Part shown: in pieces, positions 1 through 7,458 of the stretch
Position numbering within the stretch: position 1 is the stretch's first letter
How the letters are laid out: each line of letters begins with the position of its first letter
NCBI RefSeq assembly: GCF_003938605.1
Contig: NZ_RHWX01000019.1
Coordinates: 1-55,716, forward strand
DNA from: Brevundimonas sp. 357
Lineage (GTDB): Bacteria; Pseudomonadota; Alphaproteobacteria; Caulobacterales; Caulobacteraceae
Direction of reading: 5' to 3'
Length of the DNA: 55,716 nucleotides
Position numbers and translations under genes: made by a program
The notes under the pieces: model-generated
What the model was told of the DNA's origin: nothing
Seen by the model: the letters and a program-made list of their open reading frames with translations, nothing else
The model's database searches: none

Positions 1-85
1 TCCGCTCCTTCCCAGCCAGGGAAATCTCAGCGGAAAACTCTAACGTCCGGTGATCCAGTTTTCGGGGAGCAGATCAGGCACGTCA
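1..85 (-). mobile_element. End of an IS3-like insertion sequence (partial)
   Basis: On the minus strand the sequence from 85 reads TGACGTGCCTGATCTGCTCC and continues into a leader that ends with the strong ribosome site AAGGAG at 5-10, just before the window edge. IS3-family elements begin with TG-type termini followed by a short leader and orfA, so the transposase start is expected a few bases outside the window. The same nine bases TGACGTGCC open the element at the other end of the window (55642). The exact terminus could instead be at 76, where TGATCTGCTCCCC begins. No transposase sequence is visible, so the family assignment is inference. Confidence 0.5.
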
Positions 86-286
86 GATGCCGTTCGCTAT
101 GGCCTCTCCAAGCTTGGCGAGAGCGGCTTGGCCGAACGGCGCTGGAAGGCCTACTTCATTGCGCCCTGTGGTCAGACTGGTGAGCAGCACGCCAGCTTGA
201 GCCAGTGACATATCAGTCCGCAGTTCCGTCTCGCGAAGCTCAGCCGCGATTACGCCCGCAAACTGGTTCAGTTTTTGATCCGACAT
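83..286 (-). CDS. Small hypothetical protein, C-terminus probably cut by the IS
   Basis: A 67-residue protein starting MSDQKLNQFAG. The start at 286 was chosen because AGGAG lies seven bases upstream (294-298); a longer reading from 325 has no such site and would overlap the next gene's end. It is mostly helical and has no family I recognise. Its TGA stop (85-83) is the first three bases of the putative insertion sequence, so the original protein was probably longer. It lies 19 bp downstream of the LuxR-type gene on the same strand and could be co-transcribed with it. Confidence 0.55.
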   Translation of the reverse strand: MSDQKLNQFAGVIAAELRETELRTDMSLAQAGVLLTSLTTGRNEVGLPAPFGQAALAKLGEAIANGI

Positions 287-305
287 GTGTGCGCTCCTAG
301 GTTGG

Positions 306-788
306 TCAGTGTTGACTTGGGTCAACAGCCCATCGGTTTGCGACTTCGGAAACGAAGCCTAGGAGGCCGAGAAAGACGGCGCCGAATATGAGGACAAGGA
401 TGCCGGCCAGCAGGATAAGCCAAATCCTTGAACCCCATATTCGTGGCGGCGCCGGCATGTAGGCTGGCGCCAAAGCCAATGCTGAAAAGCCGCTGGCTCT
501 TTCCCTCTCACTCAGCTGACCGACGCAATCCGTTGGGCTGCTGATAGGGGGATGAGGGGACGACTCGGGCTCCGAGGGGATACTGAGAGCACCATATAGC
601 GGTTTTCCCGCTAGCTTCCGGTAGGCTGATTTCCGAGAGGGGGCGTCAAGTCGCGCCATGGCCTGGCGGATGTGCAGGCTGACTGTGTGAGGCGACAAAC
701 CCAGTTCTCGCGCGATCTCCTTGTCCGTCATGGTGGCGGACAAGATCAGGCATTCTCTTTGACGTGGCGTAAGTTCGCTGCCGATCAT
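306..788 (-). CDS. LuxR-type HTH protein with C-terminal membrane helix
   Basis: A 160-residue protein. Residues about 5-60 form a LuxR/GerE helix-turn-helix: LTPRQRECL, then TDKEIARELGLS and HTVSLHIRQAMARL. A long low-complexity, proline-rich linker follows, and a hydrophobic segment (WLILLAGILVLIFGAVFLGL) near the C-terminus should span the membrane once. No receiver or autoinducer domain is present. The architecture suggests a DNA-binding domain tethered to the inner membrane; its signal is unknown. The start at 788 has AGGGG seven bases upstream; a GTG at 806 is possible. A perfect 11-bp inverted repeat lies directly upstream (807-834). A protein of the same layout is encoded at 9284-9757. 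Confidence 0.75.
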   Translation of the reverse strand: MIGSELTPRQRECLILSATMTDKEIARELGLSPHTVSLHIRQAMARLDAPSRKSAYRKLAGKPLYGALSIPSEPESSPHPPISSPTDCVGQLSERERASGFSALALAPAYMPAPPRIWGSRIWLILLAGILVLIFGAVFLGLLGFVSEVANRWAVDPSQH

Positions 789-806
789 GGACAACCCCTG
801 ATCCAC

Positions 807-834
807 TAGACCCTCGTAGTTCCACGAGGGTCTA
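807..834. promoter_or_regulatory. Perfect inverted repeat upstream of LuxR-type gene
   Basis: Arms TAGACCCTCGT (807-817) and ACGAGGGTCTA (824-834) are perfect complements around a six-base loop. The repeat lies immediately 5' of the ribosome site of the LuxR-type gene. No T-run follows on either strand, so a terminator is unlikely. It could be an operator, perhaps for the protein itself, or a leader hairpin. Confidence 0.5.
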
Positions 835-980
835 TCGGGGGGGCGGTGTCCGTCCAGAAATTGTAACGCGCTGATAAAAAAGGGTGTGGATCGTTAACAA
901 TTTACCTGCGCGTCGATCGACGAGTCTTGGCGCAAGCTAACGCTGGCGCTCCCGAAGCAGGCTCGCAGTTGTCTAGGCTG

Positions 981-2095
981 TTATGGCGTTTCCGGCCAGA
1001 TTTTCTGTACGGTCAGCGATCCGGCGGGGGCGGGCTGTAGCATGAGGTCTTCGGCTGCGCTCAGGTCTAGCCAGTGGACGCCGGCTCCAGGTGGCAGGAG
1101 GACAATCTGGCGGTCATGCGGCTTGTTGCGTGAGTTCAGCCTCCGCCTTCGCCAGCAGGCCGTGGTGCGGTCGACCGCATCGACGGGAATGTTCAGAACC
1201 AGCGGGAGCCAATCGGACGCCCACAGCTCGAGCGGTCCCGTCAGCAGGCTGAACACCGTAACCAACCGAAAGACGCCTCCGACCTCATCGTCGGGCGTCT
1301 CGCGCTCGAGCGCCCTGAACGCCTCGATCGCGGGCCGGGCCATGCCGTTGAGCGCCGCGACCTTGACCTGGGCGGCCCGCAGGGGCGCATTGATCATCAA
1401 TTGGTCGGACAGGGGCGCGTCAGTCTTCATGAAGGCGAGCGGATAAAGGCCGCGGCCGAGGACCGAATCCGGCAGCTGCCCCCCCAGGGCGAGCCGCGCC
1501 ACCAGACCGAGCGCCTTCTGCGACCCCGTCCGCAGGCCGGAGAGGACGAGCTGAGGCAGGTCTCCGGTCCTGACGGGTCGGCGCGCGGCCAGGAACTCGG
1601 CGATCGCCTCATGGAACCGCGTCTGCTCGCTTTCGGACAGCACCTTGAGCCCCGCGCCCGAGAGCACCGGCGATATTCGCAGCCTGCCGTCGGCCGCGGG
1701 CTCCAGCCAGGGGCCCGTCAGAAGATCGAGCGCCGCTCCGGGTTCCACGATCGCGGGGGTTGCCTCGCCCAGGCGCACCGCCATGTCCGCGCGATCAACT
1801 GATCGCGGGCGAGCCGCCGCATCTCGGCGTCCGGCAAGACCGCGGTGCGCAGCACCTCGATCAGCAGCCCGTTGCGCAGGCTTCGGACATCCGCGCCGCG
1901 CGCGCCGGCCGTGGAGCAGAGATGGGCGAGCGAATCCTCCAGCAGAACCTCGAGCTCCGGCAGGGCCGGTTCGGCGCAGGCGAACCGGAGGGGACGCCGC
2001 AGGGGCGCGCGCAGCGCCGCATCGTCGTCCTGCTCGAGCAGGCCTTGAGGTTCTCCGCGAGCGAAAGCTGCGCCAGCGCGCCGTACCCATCCCAC
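981..2095 (-). pseudogene. Truncated, frameshifted gene, possibly a STAND-type ATPase remnant
   Basis: Coding signal runs along the minus strand but changes frame. A first stretch reads like a protein (GYGALAQLSLAENL, near 2075-2040). A second frame continues (LLEQDDDAALRAPL through AEMRRLARDQLI, to about 1795). A third frame carries the rest (DMAVRLGEATPAIVEPG to the stop at 981). This implies two frameshifts, near 2045 and 1793, and no start or signal is present upstream because a stop and unrelated AT-richer DNA follow at about 2096. The helical, Leu/Ala-rich sequence resembles the region after the NTPase core of STAND-type proteins, but no Walker motifs remain, so this identity is weak. 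Confidence 0.5.
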
Positions 2096-2326
2096 TAGGT
2101 TTGCTTAGCAAAAACCTTTGAGTGGCGTTTTTAGCTTGGTCGGCGGCTTCGATAGTGCCCTAAGGCCAGCTTTTGAGGTGGTTTTCTAGGACAGTCTTAA
2201 GTTGTCCCGACACCTTTGAGTCGCAAACACCTTAGGGTTCGCGACCAGAGGCGGCCAACTTCCTGGCGGATGCTTCGGGTGCTCACGGAATCGGGTCGTC
2301 ATCTTTCATGCGAGTCGGCGCCGGTT

Positions 2327-2638
2327 TTAGTTCAGGGCGCGGCATTTGGAGTTGGCGTCGTTTACCGATGGGCTGTCGATCATGCAGGTGATGTATTTTC
2401 TGCCGTCGGTGAGGATGAACGAAAACGAGTTCTCGTTGTTCTGAAACATCTCGGTCTGGTCGTTGCTTTAGGCGACGATCCTCCATCCGGCGCCCAGGAG
2501 TTCGGTCATCGACTGGGGTACGGGCGTCCATTCGGTGGCGCGCTCATGAAGATCGGCGCGGGGTCTTTAGCGTGATTGGGCTTCTGCGATCGTGGGCGTG
2601 ATTGCCAGTAACGCGAGAAGCAGGCCGAGTTTTCTCAT
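2327..2638 (-). pseudogene. Small exported protein gene with two in-frame stops
   Basis: From the ATG at 2638 one frame encodes a good signal peptide (MRKLGLLLALLAITPTIAEA) and then meets TAA at 2569-2567. The same frame goes on with protein-like sequence (ATEWTPVPQSMTELLGAGWR), a second TAA at 2470-2468, and a C-terminal part (TEMFQNNENSFSFILTDGRK, then YITCMIDSP) ending at the natural stop 2329-2327. The frame never shifts over 103 codons, so two nonsense changes in an otherwise intact gene are the simplest reading. The remaining C-terminal part contains two cysteines (in YITCM and SKCRALN). Family not recognised. Confidence 0.55.
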
Positions 2639-2748
2639 TAATTTCGTCCTTGAGGATCAATCAGACCGCCCCTTGTTAATTAATTGAGCGTCGTAAAGAT
2701 CTTGGCGGCCTTCGTTTCCAGTGCCGCAAAGAGCATGGAGCAGAGGTG

Positions 2749-2779
2749 TTGACCTTCCCTTGATGGGAAGGTTTACAGG
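2749..2779 (+). promoter_or_regulatory. CueR-type promoter of copA
   Basis: TTGACC (2749-2754) serves as the -35 element. The perfect palindrome ACCTTCCC (2752-2759), five bases, GGGAAGGT (2765-2772) matches the CueR operator type, and a weak -10 (TACAGG, 2774-2779) follows after 19 bp. This overlong spacer is the hallmark of MerR-family promoters, in which the metal-bound regulator twists the DNA into an active form. Transcription should start near 2785, which rules out the GTG at 2779 as start codon of copA. Confidence 0.85.
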
Positions 2780-2811
2780 TGTCGTCGTCAAAGGTTTACG
2801 AGGACGACGTC

Positions 2812-5307
2812 ATGGCCGCCGAAGGCTTGAGAACACTGGATCTGCCTGTCCTGGGCATGACCTGCGCCAGCTGCGTGGGGCGCGTCGAAAAGGCCATCCG
2901 CGCCGTGCCGGGCGTGACGCAGGCCCAGGTCAATCTGGCCGCCGAACGGGCGCAGGTGTCGCTGTCGTCGGAGGGTTCCGCCGCCGCCGTCGCGGCCGCC
3001 ATCAAGAGCGCCGGCTATGAGCCGATGGAGGAGGAGGTCGTCTATCCCGTGCGGGAGATGACCTGCGCCTCCTGTGTCGGTCGTGTCGAAAAGGCGCTGG
3101 CCGCCGTGCCGGGCGTGCTGTCGGCCAGCGTCAACCTGGCGACCGAGCGGGCGACGGTGCGCTTCCTGTCGGGGGCGACGACGTTCCAGGATCTGGCCGC
3201 CGCCGTCGAACAGGCCGGCTATGTGCTGGAGGCGCCCGAGGACGCCGGGCCGGACGCCGGCGACCGCGAACAGGCCGCCCGCGACGCCGAGATCAAGAAG
3301 CTGGGCCGCGCGGTGCTTATCGCGGGCGCGGCGACCCTGCCGCTGTTCGTGCTGGAGATGGGCTCGCACTTCGTGCCGGGGATGCATCACTGGGTCAGTG
3401 AGACGATCGGCGCCTTCAACTGGAAGGTCATCAGCTTCGTGCTGGCGACCTTCGTGCTGTTCGCGCCGGGGATCATCTTCTATCGCAAGGGCGTGCCCGC
3501 CCTGCTGCGCTGGGCGCCGGACATGAACTCTCTCGTCGTGCTGGGCGCGACGGCGGCGTGGGCCTTCTCGACCGTGGCGACCTTTGCGCCGCAGTGGCTG
3601 CCTGCGGGCACGGCCAACATCTATTTCGAGGCGGCGGCGGTGATTGTCACCCTGATCCTGGTCGGGCGCTGGATCGAGGCGCGGGCCAAGGGCCGCACCG
3701 GCCAAGCCATTCGCCGCCTGATGTCGCTTCAGGCCAAGACCGCGCGCGTGGTGCGCGACGGCGTCGAGCAGGACGTGGCCGTTGATGCGGTCAAGGTCGG
3801 CGACGTGGTCGTGGTGCGCCCCGGCGAGCGGGTGCCCGTCGACGGCGTGGTCACGGACGGCGCGTCCTTCGTCGATGAATCCATGCTGACGGGCGAGCCG
3901 ATCCCGGTCGAGAAGACCGCCGGCGCCGACGTCACGGGCGGCACGCTGAACACCACGGGCGCCTTCCGCTTCGAGGCGCGTCAGGTCGGCTCGCAGACCG
4001 TGCTGGCCCAGATCGTCAAGATGGTCGAGGCGGCGCAAGGAGCCAAACTGCCGATCCAGGCGCTGGTGGACAAGGTGACGGGCTGGTTCGTGCCGGTGGT
4101 CATGGGCATCGCCGCCCTGACCTTCGCCGTGTGGTTCCTGTTCGGGCCGGATCCGGCGTTGGGCATGGCCCTGGTCGCGACCGTGGCCGTGCTGATCATC
4201 GCCTGTCCGTGCGCCATGGGTCTGGCGACGCCGACCTCCATCATGGTGGGCGTGGGTCGCGCGGCGGAGCTGGGCGTGCTGTTCCGCAAGGGCGAGGCGC
4301 TTCAGGCCCTGCAGGGCGTTGACGTCGTCGCCTTCGACAAGACCGGCACCCTGACCGAGGGCAAGCCGACCCTGACCGATCTGGTCACGGCCGAGGGCTT
4401 TGACGAGACGACGGTGCTGGCCCAGGTGGCGGCGCTGGAGATCCGCTCCGAGCATCCGGTGGCCCGCGCCCTGGTCGCCGCCGCCGAGGCGCGCGGCGTG
4501 ACGGTGGTCGAGCCGCAGGACTTCGCCTCCATCCCCGGCAAGGGGGTGACGGGCCTGGTCGACGGGGCGCGCGTCGCCGTCGGCGCCGACCGCTACATGG
4601 CCGAGCTGGGCTGCGACGTGGCCGTGTTCGCCGAGGCGGCGGCCCGTCTGGGCGACGAGGGCAAGACGCCGCTCTACGCCGCCGTGGACGGCCGGCTGGC
4701 CGCCATCATCGCCGTGGCCGATCCGGTCAAGGCGACGACGGCCGAGGCCATCGCCGCCCTGCACGAACTGGGGCTGAAGGTGGCGGTCATCAGCGGCGAC
4801 AACCGCCGCACCGCCGCCGCCGTGGCGCGTCGTCTGGGCATCGATGAAGTCCACGCCGAGGTCATGCCGGACGGCAAGGTGGCGGTAATTGAAGAACTGA
4901 AGAAGGGCGGGCGCAGGGTCGCCTTCGTCGGCGACGGGGTGAACGACGCCCCGGCCCTGGCGGCGGCGGATGTCGGCCTGGCGGTCGGCGGCGGCTCGGA
5001 CGTGGCGATCGAGAGCGCGGACGTTGTGCTGACCGGCGGCGACCTGCGCGGCGCGGTCAGCGCCATCGGCCTGTCGCGGGCGACGATGGGCAACATCCGC
5101 CAGAACCTGGCCTGGGCCTTCGGCTACAACGTCCTGTTGATCCCGGTGGCGGCGGGGGTGCTCTATCCGGTCTTCGGCCTGATGCTGTCGCCCATGCTGG
5201 CGGCGGGGGCCATGGCCCTGTCCAGCGTCAGCGTGGTCCTGAACGCTTTGCGCCTGCGGGCCTTCAAACCCCATATCGGTTCGAACAGCGTGAAGGGAGC
5301 CGCGTGA
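2812..5307 (+). CDS. copA: Copper-exporting P1B-type ATPase CopA
   Basis: An 831-residue inner-membrane pump that expels Cu(I) using ATP. It has two N-terminal heavy-metal domains with CASC motifs (Cys18/Cys21 and Cys85/Cys88), a TGES-type actuator loop (MLTGEP), the CPC metal-transport motif at 465-467, the phosphorylated Asp509 in DKTGTLT, the SEHPVA nucleotide-binding motif and GDGVNDAP. All catalytic elements are present and the length is normal for two-HMA CopA proteins. The start at 2812 is preceded by GAGGA at seven bases; upstream GTG 2779 lies inside the promoter. The gene overlaps cueR by one base (TGATG), so the two are translationally coupled. Confidence 0.95.
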   Translation: MAAEGLRTLDLPVLGMTCASCVGRVEKAIRAVPGVTQAQVNLAAERAQVSLSSEGSAAAVAAAIKSAGYEPMEEEVVYPVREMTCASCVGRVEKALAAVPGVLSASVNLATERATVRFLSGATTFQDLAAAVEQAGYVLEAPEDAGPDAGDREQAARDAEIKKLGRAVLIAGAATLPLFVLEMGSHFVPGMHHWVSETIGAFNWKVISFVLATFVLFAPGIIFYRKGVPALLRWAPDMNSLVVLGATAAWAFSTVATFAPQWLPAGTANIYFEAAAVIVTLILVGRWIEARAKGRTGQAIRRLMSLQAKTARVVRDGVEQDVAVDAVKVGDVVVVRPGERVPVDGVVTDGASFVDESMLTGEPIPVEKTAGADVTGGTLNTTGAFRFEARQVGSQTVLAQIVKMVEAAQGAKLPIQALVDKVTGWFVPVVMGIAALTFAVWFLFGPDPALGMALVATVAVLIIACPCAMGLATPTSIMVGVGRAAELGVLFRKGEALQALQGVDVVAFDKTGTLTEGKPTLTDLVTAEGFDETTVLAQVAALEIRSEHPVARALVAAAEARGVTVVEPQDFASIPGKGVTGLVDGARVAVGADRYMAELGCDVAVFAEAAARLGDEGKTPLYAAVDGRLAAIIAVADPVKATTAEAIAALHELGLKVAVISGDNRRTAAAVARRLGIDEVHAEVMPDGKVAVIEELKKGGRRVAFVGDGVNDAPALAAADVGLAVGGGSDVAIESADVVLTGGDLRGAVSAIGLSRATMGNIRQNLAWAFGYNVLLIPVAAGVLYPVFGLMLSPMLAAGAMALSSVSVVLNALRLRAFKPHIGSNSVKGAA

Positions 5308-5726
5308 TGAACATCGGCAAGGCTGCACAGGCGACCGGGGTCACGGCCAAGATGATCCGCTACTATGAGGCGCAAGGGCTGATCCGCCCGGCGGATCGGA
5401 CCGACGGCAACTATCGCGACTTTTCCGAGCGCGATCTGAACGACCTGCGCTTCATCCGCCGGGCGCGGGGGCTGGGTTTTTCGATCGAGGAGATCAGCCG
5501 CCTGCTGTCGCTATGGCGCGACGGCGCCCGGCCCAGCCGCGAGGTCAAGGCGATGGCGCAGAAGCATCTGGTCGACCTGGACGCGCGCATCCTCGAGATG
5601 CGCGAAATGGCCGACACCCTGCGTCATCTGGCCAATTGCTGCGCCGGGGACGAGCGGCCGGACTGCCCGATCCTGTCCGACCTGGCGGGCGATCCGTCGC
5701 AGGGCGCGGCCGATGCGTCCGCTTGA
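5307..5726 (+). CDS. cueR: Copper-sensing MerR-family regulator CueR
   Basis: A 139-residue regulator. The N-terminal winged HTH ([20 protein letters not shown]) and a coiled-coil dimerisation helix are typical of MerR proteins. The metal loop has Cys112 and Cys120 in CAGDERPDC, at the same positions as the Cu(I) ligands of E. coli CueR. It should bind the palindrome at 2752-2772 and activate copA, and hence itself, when copper is present. The ATG at 5307 overlaps the copA stop and has AAGGGAG upstream. Its 3' end carries the second CueR-like promoter. Confidence 0.92.
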   Translation: MNIGKAAQATGVTAKMIRYYEAQGLIRPADRTDGNYRDFSERDLNDLRFIRRARGLGFSIEEISRLLSLWRDGARPSREVKAMAQKHLVDLDARILEMREMADTLRHLANCCAGDERPDCPILSDLAGDPSQGAADASA

Positions 5727-5753
5727 CCTTCCTATGATGGCAAGGGGTCCAAT
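5723..5753 (+). promoter_or_regulatory. Second, degenerate CueR-like promoter
   Basis: TTGACC at 5723-5728 and ACCTTCC at 5726-5732 repeat the left half of the copA operator exactly. The right half (GCAAGGG, 5740-5746) matches imperfectly, and a -10-like TCCAAT (5748-5753) comes after a 19-bp spacer. The element overlaps the cueR stop codon and lies 34 bp before the small HMA gene, so the two downstream genes probably have their own copper-responsive promoter besides read-through. Confidence 0.65.
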
Positions 5754-5786
5754 GAACCGTCGCGTATCAAGAAAAGGAGCATCGTC

Positions 5787-5984
5787 ATGATCTCGCTCAA
5801 CATCCCGAAAATCCGCTGCGACGGTTGCGTCGCTTCGGTCGAGAAGGCCGTCCTGTCCGTCGATCCGGCGGCCAAGCTCACGGCTGACGTCCCGGCGCGC
5901 CGGGTCGAGGTCGAGACGACGGCGTCCCCTCAATCCCTGGCCGACGCCCTGGCGGCGGCCGGCTATCCCGTTCAGGAGAACTGA
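5787..5984 (+). CDS. Small heavy-metal-associated (HMA) domain protein, CopZ-like
   Basis: A 65-residue single HMA domain with the metal pair Cys11 and Cys14 (RCDGC). Proteins of this type carry Cu(I) through the cytoplasm and pass it to CopA. The domain has the expected beta-alpha-beta-beta-alpha-beta length and no signal peptide. GGAG-type ribosome site (AAAGGAG) lies before the ATG. It sits directly behind the second CueR-like box and ends two bases before the DUF411 gene. The CDGC motif differs slightly from the common CASC, so binding of another soft metal cannot be excluded. Confidence 0.85.
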   Translation: MISLNIPKIRCDGCVASVEKAVLSVDPAAKLTADVPARRVEVETTASPQSLADALAAAGYPVQEN

Positions 5985-5986
5985 AG

Positions 5987-6472
5987 ATGAAGATGCCTGT
6001 TAAGATGGCGGCGATCGCTGTCGGGGCGCTGGCTGTCGGCGGCGGCGTGTTCCTGGCCGAGGGCTTCGCCAAGCCCGCCGAGGCCGCCGTCATGACCGTC
6101 TACAAGAGCGATTCCTGCGGTTGCTGCGGCGGCTGGGTCGATCACATCCGGCGTTCGGGTTTCGAGGTCAATGTGATCGCAACCGACGAGCTGGTCCCGG
6201 TGAAGCAGCGTCTGGACGTGCCGCAATCGCTGTGGGGCTGCCATACGGCGGTGATCGACGGCAAGGTGATCGAGGGTCACGTTCCGGCGGCGGGCGTGAA
6301 GGCCTTTCTGAAGAGCCCTGGCCAGGCGCGCGGCATCGGCGTGGGCGGCATGCCGACCGGCTCGCCCGGCATGGAGGCGCCCGGCTATGCGCCCGAACGC
6401 TATGACGTCATGAGCTTCGGTGCCGGCGCGCCGGCGCGCTTCATGACTTTCGTGGGCGCTGATCCGGCCTGA
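5987..6472 (+). CDS. DUF411 periplasmic metal-binding protein
   Basis: A 161-residue DUF411 protein. A signal peptide or anchor covers residues about 1-34. The mature part begins with a thioredoxin-like strand and the cysteine cluster CGCC (Cys44, Cys46, Cys47), followed by GCH (Cys85, His86) and GHVP (His98), all conserved in DUF411. Members are often linked with copper-resistance genes and are thought to bind copper outside the cytoplasm; the precise role is not established. The gene follows the HMA gene by two bases with GGAG upstream, and the operon ends at the hairpin 6500-6535. Confidence 0.85.
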   Translation: MKMPVKMAAIAVGALAVGGGVFLAEGFAKPAEAAVMTVYKSDSCGCCGGWVDHIRRSGFEVNVIATDELVPVKQRLDVPQSLWGCHTAVIDGKVIEGHVPAAGVKAFLKSPGQARGIGVGGMPTGSPGMEAPGYAPERYDVMSFGAGAPARFMTFVGADPA

Positions 6473-6499
6473 TCCGGCCCCGGACAGGCTGAAAAGACG

Positions 6500-6535
6500 A
6501 CGGCGGCGCCCCTTGCGGGACGCCGCCGTTTCTCG
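6500..6535. terminator. Terminator after the copper operon
   Basis: Arms ACGGCGGCG (6500-6508) and CGCCGCCGT (6521-6529) pair perfectly. One mismatch and three further G-C pairs close a TTGC loop. TTTCTCGTT follows on the plus strand. It stands between convergent genes and could act in both directions. Confidence 0.75.
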
Positions 6536-6577
6536 TTCCGGCCCGGGGCAGGAGGCCGGAGCGAAAGCCTTCAGCCG

Positions 6578-7147
6578 TTAGGCCAGAACCATGATGGCGA
6601 CGCGGCGGTTTTGCGCGCGGCCTTCGCGGGTGTTGTTGGGCGCGACCGGCTTGGCGGCGCCGTAGGAGATGGTCGCCATGCGGTTCAGGGCGATGCCCTG
6701 ATCGCTCAGGAACCGACGCACCGCTTCTGCGCGCTCCTGGCCCAGACGCTCGTTGATCTGGTCATTGCCGGTCGAGTCGGTGTGGCCCTGGATTTCCAGA
6801 TAGACGTTGGCGTTCTCGGCGCGCAGGCGCTGAACCAGTTCGGCCAGACGCTGCTCGGCTTCCGGCGACAGTTCGGTGTGGTTGACCGGGAACTTCACCG
6901 AGTCGTCTGACAGCACGACTTCGTACAGGAACTTGCCCTGGGCCAGTTTGTGCGCGGCGTTGGCGCGGGCCAGGGCTTCGCCCGCCGTGCCTTCAACCTG
7001 GGTGACGTGAGCGTCAACGCCGTCGACGCGCTCATTCACGACCTGCACGTTGTCGCGGACGAACCGGTGGCTGGCGCAGCCGCTGACGGCGACGCCGAGA
7101 ACGGCGACGGCGCCGATGACAGCGGTCCTAGATGCCAATTTGATCAA
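6578..7147 (-). CDS. OmpA-family lipoprotein (Pal-like peptidoglycan binder)
   Basis: A 189-residue lipoprotein. The TTG at 7147 is the likely start because AAGGAG lies seven bases upstream; the reading frame is open further but has no such site. The signal sequence ends in the lipobox VSGC. A short coiled segment (about 30-70) precedes a C-terminal OmpA domain with the peptidoglycan-binding pattern IQGHTDSTG, NERLGQERAEAV and GRAQNRRV. It should tie the outer membrane to the cell wall. It is shorter than the OmpA-like protein at 22970-23965 and is not linked to tol genes here, so it need not be the main Pal. Confidence 0.85.
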   Translation of the reverse strand: MIKLASRTAVIGAVAVLGVAVSGCASHRFVRDNVQVVNERVDGVDAHVTQVEGTAGEALARANAAHKLAQGKFLYEVVLSDDSVKFPVNHTELSPEAEQRLAELVQRLRAENANVYLEIQGHTDSTGNDQINERLGQERAEAVRRFLSDQGIALNRMATISYGAAKPVAPNNTREGRAQNRRVAIMVLA

Positions 7148-7458
7148 ATTCAGTCTCCTTCGTGCCCGGCCCAACTCCGGGGGATGTTACGCGCCGCACC
7201 GGTGTCGGTTGCAAAACGGCGGAGCAAAGACGCGCGAAGAAGTGAAAAGGTTCAGCTTGACTGTAAAAAAATTTCAACAATCGACGTTTTTGCTGTTTTG
7301 AGTCGATTTATGGTCTGGCTTGTTGGCGCCATTTTCCTGACGTGATGGGATGGTCACTGTCGAATATAAAAGGGCGAGGAGAATCTATTGATAGCTTTGG
7401 TGTCTGGGGCCGGCCAAAACTACAAGTCCCATGACGGCAAGGCTTGGGGAGTTTCGGG
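7148..7458. other. Divergent intergenic region
   Basis: This 311-bp gap lies between two divergently read genes. It holds an AT-rich stretch (about 7255-7310, including a run of A and TTTCAACAATCG) that is unlike the GC-rich surroundings and probably contains both promoters. No ORF with coding character, RNA gene or clear operator is visible. Confidence 0.5.

Noticed and set aside
2114..2221. Direct repeat ACCTTTGAGT (2114-2123 and 2212-2221)
   Set aside because: Only ten bases long and 98 bp apart; too weak to call an element or attachment site.
2216..2575. 119-codon plus-strand frame
   Set aside because: It overlaps the decayed minus-strand gene, has no ribosome site and its composition is not protein-like.
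2788..5328. Very long open frame antisense to copA
   Set aside because: Its His/Arg-rich, low-complexity product is a shadow of a GC-rich gene, and copA is certain on the other strand.
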